Source: Neurospora crassa OR74A (Eukaryota; Ascomycota; Sordariomycetes; Sordariales; Sordariaceae). From it: a DNA stretch of 64,000 nt. The stretch lies in the NCBI RefSeq assembly GCF_000182925.2, contig NC_026504.1:558001-622000 (forward strand), in the 5' to 3' direction. The translations under genes were made by a program, and so were the position numbers. The notes beneath the pieces are model-generated. The model was not told the origin of the DNA. It searched no databases and saw only the letters and a program-made list of their open reading frames with translations. Position 1 is the stretch's first letter. The number at the start of each line of letters is the position of its first letter. Below, one piece after another: positions 56,601 to 64,000 of this stretch.

Positions 56601-57594
56601 AACCTTGCTACACGTTGCGGTGGGACGCAGAAACGCCGAGATTGGGAAGATGTTAGCTGACAGGGGTATGGATGTCAATGCCATCGACTTTGCCGGTAAT
56701 ACCGCTCTGATGGAGTACATGCATGTCTGGGAGTGGGAGAACGATGGCATCGAATTCGCCACGGTGCTGATTGAGAAAGGAGCTCGTCTCGATATGGCTA
56801 ATAAATACGGAGAAACCGCTCTCATGCAAGCGGTCAGTACGAGAAGGTGGGCTTTGGCTAAGCTCCTCATTGAGAAAGGTGCGGATCCCAACCTACAAGA
56901 TGGCCAGGGCGAGTCAGCCCTTCACATGATCTTGTACTACAATGAAGATGAGGTTGCAGCGGTATCCCTAGCAAAGACGCTGATTGATAAATGCCTTCAC
57001 TTGGATGCACAAAATTATGACGGAAAAACGCCCCTACATAATGCCGCTGAGAAGGGGCTTGTTAAGCTAGTAAGGCTGCTACTTGAGAGCGGTGCGGATA
57101 CTGAGGCTACGGACCACCAGGGCAACAGGCCTCTCTTCCTTGCGGTCATGTCACTCAATCCCCAAGCTGTCGAAATGCTTCTCAAGTTTGGTGCTAAGGT
57201 GGAAGACGCCGGGGGAAGCCATTCCATCCTGGAAAAGGCCACGGAACTCGTTGAGGATAACACATACGCCGCGAATAGTATCATAAGCGAGTATGAAAGC
57301 TTCAAGCAACGAACCTCACGCTTCATAACCGGACCAAATGACTGGACTCGAATAACGGAAGACACTCTCAACATGACACGCTTGATAGACGGCTGGAACT
57401 CTGAACGAGCTAAGCGGAGTTTGGCAACATACCAGATGCTGCGCCGAGCGGTTGCTCATACGAGCATCGACAAGCTAGATGAACATGAAGCTGGAAGGTT
57501 GCTACAGAATATGGATCAGTTGCTGGAGGATGCTAAGCCGATGTTGAAGGTAAATCTACCACTCGCATATGGCTGTCGTCGTCCCATGCGGTAG
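53674..57594 (+). CDS. NACHT-ankyrin NOD-like receptor (STAND NTPase)
   Basis: The 1,306-residue product has the layout of a fungal NLR. A basic tail is followed, from about residue 70, by an N-terminal domain like the NACHT_N type (LWDRAYDALRSSNDAAKSGL). The NACHT NTPase has its P-loop at about 422-432 (ITADPGCGKSVLSKYL) and Walker B at about 517-528 (IIILLDALDECEPDEF), with LLTSRPYGD downstream. A helical region (VEDAYERILNRARG) and FLHQTAREFLHAK motif close it. From about residue 870 there are eight or nine ankyrin repeats (for example TPLALAARHGHRNVMQLLI, TPLHNAAEKGLVKLVRLLL). The family works as a ligand-triggered switch in non-self recognition and regulated cell death. No separate effector domain is obvious. 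The start is ATG 53674; an optional 63-nt in-frame intron is noted separately. The frame is otherwise whole. Confidence 0.93.
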   Translation: MSFTNFHRRRDKGGPQAERKHHFGFRKSFHKFMGWTNSEPTEHSPCNSVAPSSLSEEYTAVSEDITITSTPETLWDRAYDALRSSNDAAKSGLIAEYEGRVLQAFAPKMSGEHERSVPCQINMLIYMMSILGSTVEPAEAHSKSLLGQTPTFKAVLDRAIEDALTQAQQKSLARSSVDKAGKLMLALQNFISEAVKASPEASLAWAGVCLVLPLLTQPAIADEAQRNGFSYVTSCIAFWTTLERQLANTMIWTESVQDEFITLYQHLLEFQVRTVLRYYQGGFARFVQDVSSNVWDQLITAIKDQERLLHQDLQQYHNVHQTLTSDLLKQNSDKYLESNAKVLQALQDVQHLVRKDTEDKLEEKEKKCLRLFRLTNSQRDVTYEWYKSRVEERVQGTCVWAVEHENFQDWLERKSGPLLITADPGCGKSVLSKYLIDQYLPQRCPTATVCYFFFKDGDQSTVKQALCALLHQLFGQKPELIKHALEEHVRNGDGLIGTTSSLWRVFKDATQDERAGTIIILLDALDECEPDEFKLLVHNLIQAGENPVKFLLTSRPYGDVISSFKYGDMLQRFPRVLIPGEKEDQSDQISTEINHVIQVRVEQFVHKYGLKNQLRDTLWAELNKTKHRTYLWVYLVFDHLETLVTSDALKRTPQGFKTAMEKLPRTVEDAYERILNRARGVLRTILRRVLCVMLAAQRPLTLSEMQIVVNMEPHIKSVKELDLEDEEDFSKRLRTICGLFVSIHQRKVYFLHQTAREFLHAKTELSTAPESWRASIRENQAHGELARICVQYISILDSDIVHRISDHSLLEREYPFLLYSRKFWAYHLRNGDLDDDFDITTTAMGLCKPGSKYFLIWAPTFYFETGAYSANCFSRTFHVAVVLGCTGLVQHLLREIRAEEINTGYNALETTPLALAARHGHRNVMQLLIAAGARVDVGWDGRTPLYEAVDAKHSECVAILLNYGASVDFLDADYGRTLLHVAVGRRNAEIGKMLADRGMDVNAIDFAGNTALMEYMHVWEWENDGIEFATVLIEKGARLDMANKYGETALMQAVSTRRWALAKLLIEKGADPNLQDGQGESALHMILYYNEDEVAAVSLAKTLIDKCLHLDAQNYDGKTPLHNAAEKGLVKLVRLLLESGADTEATDHQGNRPLFLAVMSLNPQAVEMLLKFGAKVEDAGGSHSILEKATELVEDNTYAANSIISEYESFKQRTSRFITGPNDWTRITEDTLNMTRLIDGWNSERAKRSLATYQMLRRAVAHTSIDKLDEHEAGRLLQNMDQLLEDAKPMLKVNLPLAYGCRRPMR
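54005..54067 (+). other. Probable 63-nt in-frame intron in the NLR gene
   Basis: Within the NLR N-terminal domain the sequence has donor GTGAGC, a branch-like TGCTGATAT 25 nt before the end and acceptor TTCTAG. The length is a multiple of three and has no stop, so splicing (KMSGSTVEPAEAH) and retention both give an open protein. The retained peptide would add 21 residues in the middle of the N-terminal domain. Confidence 0.6.
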
Positions 57595-58101
57595 CGAGTT
57601 GTGGTTCCTTACCAGGTAGGTGCTTGGGAAAGATGATTCTGGACTTTTCGCAATGGCATTTCTTTTGTTTGAATATACTGTTCCCCGTCTCTTTTCCGTG
57701 AAGGCCTCAAATTACGCACAACTTATTTGGTTTCATAAGGATGTAAACCGAAGAAAGTACTTGGTCTTCAACATTTGCAGTTAGGAAGTTAGAGGTGCGT
57801 GGAGTGCAGCTCTCGGCTCACACAATGTCAAGCAAGCCTTTGTCCCCGAGCTTCTTCCCGTTCTGACTACAATTGTTCTACCCGTGTCTTCTCTAGACAC
57901 AAATAACTCGACCCCTTGGCGTTTCATTGTTCCTCAACCACGAGTCCACGGGAACAAGCGGCTCATATGAAACAGAGAAGCGGGTGAACCCGCCATGTCA
58001 AAGTAAACAAAGACCACGGCACGTTCCCCCCTTTTTTCAACATCAGCAGGCATATGTAGACCCGTGTGTCTAGGAGTGAATGAGAATGTACCATGGTGAG
58101 G
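57595..58101. other. Intergenic between NLR and DUF7707-like gene
   Basis: It contains the 3' region of the NLR gene and the upstream promoter region of the small secreted protein gene. No gene is supported. Confidence 0.45.
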
Positions 58102-58109
58102 TATATAAA
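58102..58109 (+). promoter_or_regulatory. TATA box of the DUF7707-like gene
   Basis: TATATAAA lies 233 bp upstream of the start codon. There is no ATG between it and the chosen start, which supports both. Confidence 0.6.
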
Positions 58110-58248
58110 GCTTGCCATCTCTTATTCAGGTTCCTATTCACAACCCTTTTAGTCTCCACTCGAAGCCCAGCATTCCTAAGTGCCCTGTCCTTCCGCCCTC
58201 CAAGCTTGAGAGACCAACTACAGCTACACCTTGAGGAAGCCACATCAG

Positions 58249-58281
58249 CGAACCAACCAACCAACCAACCAACCAACCAAC
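58249..58281 (+). repeat. AACC tetranucleotide repeat in the 5' leader
   Basis: Eight tandem AACC units lie between the TATA box and the start codon, followed by CAA repeats. They would be transcribed as part of the 5' untranslated region. Confidence 0.8.
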
Positions 58282-58341
58282 TCCACACACATAAAGCAAC
58301 AACAACAACACAGCACCTCAACTCCCCTCCCTAATCACACC

Positions 58342-58848
58342 ATGTTCCCCCTCCTCTCTCTTCTCCCTCTCCTCCTCCTCCCCTTGTGTATTCAAAGCTA
58401 CGACTTCTCCCCCACCCTCCCCGCCTCCGCCGTTCCGGACGCCCAAAAATCCGACTGGTGCGACTCCCACTCCTCCACCTGCGTCTCCATCTGCGGCACC
58501 GGCATGCCCGGCACCGACACCGACCTCCTTGGCGTTAAAGTCAACGCCTGTTCATACAAGACGCTACAATACGAATGTATCTGCAACAAGGATAACCTCA
58601 GGCCCAAGATGGAACTGTTTCATTATACCGTTCCCGGATTAATGTGCGAGGCGGCGTGGAAGGCGTGTAGAAAGACGAATGAAGGCGACAAAAAAATGGT
58701 GGGGGAGTGTGATAACCAGATAAGAAAAAAGTGTGGGCATCTGAGGACAAAAGATCAGGAGACGAAGAATGAAGGGTTGTATGGGTTTTTTAAACCGATT
58801 AAGGGGGGTGGGAAGGCGGGGGGGAAGAGGAGGGGGACTTTTGAGTGA
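58342..58848 (+). CDS. Small secreted cysteine-rich protein, DUF7707-like
   Basis: A single exon encodes 168 residues. A leucine-rich signal peptide (FPLLSLLPLLLLPL) is followed by a domain with ten cysteines: SDWCDSHSSTC, SICG, NACSYKTLQYECIC, PGLMCEAAWKACRK, ECDNQIRKKC. This spacing is that of the fungal DUF7707 family, whose members start with WC, keep a YxCxC pair and end with a C...C segment. Many relatives carry a GPI anchor; this one instead ends in a basic Gly/Lys-rich tail (GGGKAGGKRRGTFE), so it is probably free or wall-associated. The function of the family is not known. The gene is convergent with the chitinase gene downstream. Confidence 0.82.
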   Translation: MFPLLSLLPLLLLPLCIQSYDFSPTLPASAVPDAQKSDWCDSHSSTCVSICGTGMPGTDTDLLGVKVNACSYKTLQYECICNKDNLRPKMELFHYTVPGLMCEAAWKACRKTNEGDKKMVGECDNQIRKKCGHLRTKDQETKNEGLYGFFKPIKGGGKAGGKRRGTFE

Positions 58849-58985
58849 GAGGGGGACTGAATGAGAGGGGGACTGAATGAGAGGGGGGTAGTAAGAGGGG
58901 GGCTGCAAACTGAGAGGGGAACTGATAGCTGAGAAGGGGGGAGTAAGAGGTGGAATTGAGAGGGAGAGAGGGGGGAAGGGGATAA
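58849..58985. repeat. GAGAGGGGGACTGAAT-type tandem repeat directly after the stop
   Basis: Imperfect copies of a TGAGAGGGGGACTGAA unit begin at the stop codon of the secreted protein gene and decay over about 130 bp into AGAGGGG-rich sequence. They would form the start of its 3' untranslated region. Confidence 0.8.
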
Positions 58986-59711
58986 GGAGTGAGGTGTCTT
59001 GGGGATGGGAGGTAGGTACCTACTTGGGCAGGGAAAAGTATCTTGCGGGTCGAGGAAGTTGTGGAGGTCTCAATAATGGTGTTCTGTTCGGAGGAACTTT
59101 GGGATGGGGAGTTTCTTTTTGTACAACCTTTTTCTTTTGGTATCTTTATGGAGGTGGGAATTGGGGTAGAGAAAGGATTGTATGATTACAGTAAGTTGAT
59201 CGGGATGATCTCGTTAAAAAAAAATAAAACAAAAAAAACAAACTGGAAGAGTGGAAGGGGGCTCAAGTTGGCTCTTTAGTAGGTACCTACCATGGAAACT
59301 GCTATCGGATACTTACATCTATCCAAAAATGTGTGAAGGTAGAAGTAGCAGTTTACCTAGCTGGGAAGATATTGGCCGGCCGACATTGTCAATGACTCCA
59401 GCCTTGTGCTTTCATAATAGAACTTTGTTATCAATATCCCTATCAAACGGTAGTACTCTATAATGACATGTAACAACACGAATATTTTGTGAATGAAATT
59501 AAGCCGTGATCCAAGTAACCAAGTCGTCCAACCCGCAACCCATGCTAACAAGAAAAAGAGAAATAACAAAAATGAAACTGCTCAAACCAACGAGCAAGTC
59601 CGGCAACTGTAGGTACCGACCATATACAAAGAATCGAAACTCCAATCTGGTCAAATGAAAACATAAAGCCCCCCCCCAACTTCCCCATCAACCCCAAATT
59701 CCCTCTCCCAC
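58986..59711. other. Intergenic between convergent genes
   Basis: An A-rich run lies at about 59216-59240. TAGGTACCTAC-type motif copies occur near 59012 and 59280. The 3' ends of the secreted protein and chitinase transcripts should fall here. No gene is seen. Confidence 0.45.
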
Positions 59712-61199
59712 TCACGAAGACATGCCCTTCTTCATGTTATCATACTGACTGTCGGGATACTCCAACAAGTTCTTCTCGCTGTCCAAAGTTCCCAACCCAT
59801 CCTTGACCACCGTCATCAAGCTGTCCTTATCCGTCCGATCGCCCGACGCCTCCCAGTACATGGCACCGCCCAGCCCCTTCTCCTTGATGTAGCTCACCTT
59901 CTGCTTGACCATCTCGGGCGTATCGTAGCTGACCATGACCTTGTTCGTCTCATCATAACTCCAGCTAGCGCCGACCTTTTCATCCAGGAAAACCTTGGCT
60001 CCACTCTTGGGCAACACCTTGTAATCCCAAATACCCTTCTCCCACGATCCCTCGCCGACGCCCGAGTAGGCGGTACCCGGTCCATCCGTCGACGCGAACG
60101 CGCGGCCGTACAGCGGCATGCCCAGCACGATCTTGTTGGAAGGGATGCCGAACTTGATGTAGTCCGTGACGGCCCGATCGGTCGAGAAGGGCGTCGTGTC
60201 CGGGTTCTTCTCGTCCGGGTACAAGTTAGCCTGGTGGCCGGCCTTCTTATCCCACGCGCCCGCGTAGTCGTAGGCCATGAGGTTCATAAAGTCCAAAGTC
60301 TCGCCGATTTCCTTCATCGACGACTCCAAGACGCCGTACTTGGACGGACCCGCCGAGGCGGCCATGGTCAGCAGGAAGTGGTACCCGTCGGCGTGGGCGG
60401 CCGCGTACTTGTCCATCTGCGAGCGGATTTCTTTGAGCAAAAGCAAAAAGTTTTGGGCTTCGGTTTCCGAGGCCGGGTATTCCCAGTCGATGTCGATGCC
60501 GTCGAAACCCCAGTCTTTGACGAGGGCCAGGGCCGAAGTGGCGAACTTGGTGCGGGATTCGGCGGTGGAGGCGGTCAGCGCGAAGCGGCTGGGAGAGGTC
60601 TGGGAGTAGGTCCAGCCGCCAATGGAGAGGAGGACGCGGACGTTGCGGTTGGCTTTTTTGAGGAGGTAGAGCTGTTTGACGCAGCCGTAGACGTTGGTGC
60701 CGTTGTCGTTCCAGGCTGGGATTGTTGTGTTAGAAGACTGGGTGGGTTATGTTGTTGACGACCTAGGAAAGAAGATTGGGGATGAAAACACGTACAGTCA
60801 GTGGGATAGCGCTTATCCGTGTCAGACCAGGTGTCTGAGGAAAAGACAGTTCCGTCTTCTTTGAGGTTGGCAAAGGAGTACAGGACATGGGTGATTTTGT
60901 CGGCTGGAAGGTCGGCAGCCTGGTAGTTGCGGCCGTAGATGCCCCTGGATAGGAAAGGAAAGTCAGCAAGCTGTTCAGCCCGAAGGTTGAGGATACCTCT
61001 AGGCAGGCACATACCAGTTTGTAAAGTACACAACGTTCTTGTATCCGCTACTGTCTGCACGATCAGGGACAGTCACGTTGGTGTCAGCAGAGGTAGAGGT
61101 AACGTTGGTGCCCGGGCACATAGGCGCAGGCGCAGCATCCACAAGGAATGAAGAGAAGGAAAGGACAGCCAGTGCGGCCGCCTTGATAGAGAACATCAT
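59712..61199 (-). CDS. Secreted GH18 endochitinase, Ech42-like
   Basis: The enzyme cleaves internal beta-1,4 bonds of chitin outside the cell or in the wall. Three exons (61199-61015, 60944-60796, 60715-59712) give 445 residues. A signal peptide (AALAVLSFSSFLVDA) precedes a short Thr/Asn-rich stretch and the catalytic barrel. YKNVVYFTNWGIYGRNYQ starts the barrel, LLSIGGW is the SxGG motif (141-146), and DGIDIDWEYP holds the catalytic Glu190. MAYDYAG and YWEASGDR are the other active-site strands. The sequence follows Trichoderma Ech42 throughout, down to the ending YPDSQYDNMKKGMSS. There is no chitin-binding module, as in Ech42. Introns are 70 and 80 nt. The first of two adjacent ATGs (61197-61199) is chosen. 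Such enzymes act in hyphal autolysis, nutrition or mycoparasitism; which applies here is not visible. Confidence 0.95.
60716..61014 (-). other. Two introns of the chitinase gene
   Basis: Intron 1 is 61014-60945 (GTATGT...TCCAG, joins AAC-TG to G-GGC as W-G-I-Y). Intron 2 is 60795-60716 (GTACGT...CCCAG, joins GAC-T to CC-TGG as D-S-W-N). Both joins restore sequence conserved in the Ech42 family. Confidence 0.9.
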
Positions 61200-61346
61200 A
61201 ACGAATGAACGAATGAATGAACGAAGATGCCGCAGACTGGTAGTAGTAGTGTATGGCGCAAAAGGAGAGGAGGGAGAGAGTGTTGTTTGCTTGTCTGATG
61301 ATGAACCAGACCACAACATCTCGGAAGGGGAGGACTTGAAGCTTCT

Positions 61347-61353
61347 TTTATCC
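61347..61353 (-). promoter_or_regulatory. TATA-like element of the chitinase gene
   Basis: GATAAAA on the minus strand lies about 150 bp upstream of the chitinase start codon. It is the only A/T-rich core-like element in that interval. Confidence 0.35.
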
Positions 61354-64000
61354 TCACCTTGACGTCCATCTGGACTCAATGTCGACACCAGAGTAAAGCC
61401 AGCAAGCACCGGTTGGCCAGGCCCATCCAACCATCTCTTCCAAGTTTCTGTGGTGTTGCCATCGAGACAGGCACACGCGGGAAACTTTCCATGTGAACCC
61501 CCTCATCGTCATCCACCATCATCAATCAGGTCGTCGAGCGGTTGGTTCCTTGTGCCTTGTGCCTTGTGCCTGGCAGGAACAGGAACAGGAACCGACGTGG
61601 GACGTAGGAAAGGAAAGGAAAGGTCCGGTCCGATGCCTCGTTGAATGCCCTGTTGCATCGGGCTAGGCTAGTCTAGTAGCTCCATACAACGTACTTACCT
61701 GACCTGAAAGCGTGAGTGATACGTGCCAGACAGACAGACCTGTGGCTGGCCAACTAAAACGTTTAGCGGAGTCACCCTCCGCACACTACCCGACCCGACC
61801 CCAACCAACCCCAAAAAATCTTGGTTACAAACACCCAAACAGAATTCCCAGTTGGAAATAGTGGGGCCTAGTTGGCACCTACACTACACTTAAACGACAC
61901 TAGTGTCAGACATTGTAAATCCCGTTATTTCCATTTTAAGGTACCCGACCTGTTCGCTAGTAACCTTTGGGTGTCTTCTCGATGCTGCAAGGTACCAAGA
62001 TTCTAGCTTCGGAATTCCAACCTATCGGCAGCCAAGTGGGAACCGTTTGACACATTTGACATAATCATTCTGCAGCCGCACAATGCTTTGATACATGGCA
62101 GACACTACTATACGACATGCGCCCTATACTTGTCACCTTCGATCAAATGAAATGACATGCGTACAATCAGTCACGATTAGTAAGGTAAGTTCCTCCTCAA
62201 GAGAAGAAAGAAAGGAGTGAGAGGGGATGAAACGATGATGAAAGTTCATAGGTACCAAACTTGAACTTCTCGGAGGTACAGAACCCCATACTGCCGTTAA
62301 TGTTAATCCCACAACTTCAACTTCGAGATATCTACCCATTTCCCCCCTCCCATGTCTCTTTGATCAAATGTGGAGGTAGCAAATATCAATCTCGCAACGT
62401 TGCCATGGCCCAAGGTGTGTAGGTACATCTGAGGTGACTGTTCCATCATTCCATAATTCCAACCATCCATATCTCGTTTTGTCCTGTCCACTTCACCGGG
62501 TTATGTAGAGGTAACCGTGTCCATGAAGCTGGCGTCAGGGTCCCAGATCAATGGGACATGGTGAGGGAACCGTTGCTCGACCTGGACCACAAGTGACCAC
62601 TGACCCGACAGGCCGACAAGGACGTAGCGTGATGCGACCCTGTGGGGGACCGGTGATTTCCAGGTCTTCACGTGCGAAAAAAAAAAGGGGATGTAATTCC
62701 CGCGCCATGTGGGATTGAGTGCCTGCAGTGGTCGGCTTGAGGTAGGTAGCGATGTTCCATCGAGCGTTTAGATTCGACCGCCGAGGATGGGCAGTTGGGC
62801 ACGAGACGTCGATATCGAATCGTGAGCATTCGGTAGGTGTCTTGGGAATGAAGAAGGTTTAGGTAGGCAGATGAAAGGGTGGGGGGGGGGGGGGGGGGGG
62901 GGGGGGGGCATGAGACGGTTGTCCCCTTGATGGGCGGGATCTTATCTCGGACCTTGTGCTTGTTCAGTGTCTTTCCAAGTTCAGGCCGGTATCAAGGGGG
63001 TGAATGAGAGGTAACTAGTCGACTGGAGCGAGACCTCGAAAGGGAAAATGGACGGTGGTTAAGATGCACATGAAAGGGTTCATGGGGAAGCATCGCATCG
63101 CATCGCATCGCATGGATGGGAAGCAGGTGCGATCACCGGACGGATAATCAGGCACCGGATATACCTAACCAGGCACCAGGCACCAGGTACCAAAGTGTTC
63201 AGAGGTATTATCTCCAGCGGGAGGTGGCAAGATGTTTTTGTCTTGGTCTTTGCCACCTGGGGTTCATTATCGGCACGAACATTCATATTCCCGGTTGTTC
63301 ATATCATTATCCCCGAAGCCCCGGATGTGGCAAATCCAAGTGCCGTCGGATCTGGATCATAGATCTGGGGAAGTCATCTATCAACCCCTCCGCATTGGGA
63401 GGTCCCGTCGTGCACACAATCGCCGGTGATGCATGGGTGTATAGGTATGTGCCCGGGCTCGGCCAAATAGCGAGAAAAGTGGCCGCCATCTTCAAACTGT
63501 TTCGATGTGTGATATCGAATTTGACAATCTCCGGTGCATGCACACAAGACCATCACTTATCCATCATCAACTGAAGTGTCAGTAGTCGCAGTCTCGTGCG
63601 CATGGGCAGACGTTGTTCGGTTGTTGATAAAGGTTTGTTGATAAAGGGAATAAATACCACCCTACCTAGGTAGGTACGGTCAGGTACACCACCAATCATC
63701 GATGGTCGTTACATCTTCTCCACGGGGACCATTGAGCAAACATGCAACGTTACCCGGATATTGCGATTTGTCTAGACTCTGGATGCGGGTATCATTGCAG
63801 TGCCGATGATAGTCTCTCCTGGGATATTCGAATTGAAACGTGGGCAACCGAATACTCAGGACGACGTCTGGAATTGATGCTGGTTGAGCAAGCAAGAACA
63901 AAAACAACGTTTCCTACCTACCTATTCGCGGAAGATAAACACAGGATAGAACCTAGCAAAAGAGTCAGATAAGAGCAGACGAAATCGAAGGGAACATCAA
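61354..64000. other. Intergenic to window end, no supported gene
   Basis: Simple repeats include GGAAA near 61608-61622, a G-run of about 28 at 62881-62908 and a CATCG pentamer run at 63092-63113. GGCACCAGG copies lie at 63172-63188. TAGGTAGG motifs recur near 62740, 62862 and 63666. The longest frame (63116-63574) has no motif and is overlapped by others. Confidence 0.4.

Noticed and set aside
58231-58341. N-terminal extension of the DUF7707-like protein
   Set aside because: It would need a non-ATG start and would translate the AACC repeat; the ATG at 58342 gives a proper signal peptide.
1-64000. Dispersed 5S rRNA genes, as common in Neurospora-type genomes
   Set aside because: I looked for the conserved 5S start and the GGGTGACCACC-type interior and did not find them.

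Overview
This is a nuclear contig from a filamentous ascomycete, most likely a Sordariomycete close to Neurospora, Sordaria or Podospora. Introns are short (50-130 nt, GTAAGT/GTATGT donors, CTAAC/CTGAC-type branch sites). Intergenic regions are long and rich in microsatellites. The recognisable proteins are typical of this group: an alternative oxidase with an aod-type promoter motif, an Ech42-like GH18 chitinase, a CE1 acetylxylan esterase, a DUF7707-like secreted cysteine protein and a NACHT-ankyrin NOD-like receptor. No capsid-bearing element, CRISPR array or intact transposon was recognised.

Layout. 1-1.05 kb: a cluster of tRNA-type genes (the 3' half of one, one complete split gene, and a tRNA-Gly-CCC-like gene with an 18-nt intron). 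2.2-3.1 kb (-): secreted acetylxylan esterase. 4.1-11.2 kb (-): one very large, acidic, low-complexity, coiled-coil protein with two unresolved points in its gene model. 13.5-14.8 kb (-): secreted or membrane-anchored protein of unknown function. 14.8-20.3 kb: mostly empty, with a doubtful minus-strand gene. 20.4-21.7 kb (+): alternative oxidase, with a CGG-N7-CGG element and a TATA box upstream. 23.6-25.7 kb: a coding-like but broken stretch with an internal protein repeat. 26.5-28.0 kb (+): BTB/POZ-like protein. 30.8-32.1 kb (-): a decayed 5' piece of a PUB1/TIA1-type RNA-binding protein gene. 33.0-33.9 kb (+): doubtful small gene. 38.2-39.6 kb: small proline-rich frame followed by minisatellites. 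44.2-44.6 kb (-): small MGC-starting protein. 49.5-52.2 kb (-): 863-aa coiled-coil protein. 53.7-57.6 kb (+): NACHT-ankyrin receptor. 58.3-58.8 kb (+): DUF7707-like secreted protein. 59.7-61.2 kb (-): GH18 chitinase, convergent with it. 61.2-64 kb: intergenic.

The genes do not form an obvious pathway or cluster. Three products are secreted and act on, or sit at, polysaccharides or the cell surface (acetylxylan esterase, chitinase, DUF7707-like protein). The alternative oxidase is a mitochondrial stress-respiration enzyme, and the NACHT-ankyrin protein belongs to the fungal non-self-recognition repertoire. The least-described material is the tRNA-type genes with an over-long anticodon stem, the giant acidic gene with frame anomalies, the RRM gene fragment carrying short tandem duplications, the decayed repeat-bearing gene at 23.6-25.7 kb, and a palindromic TAGAGGTA/TACCTCTA motif scattered through the intergenic DNA.
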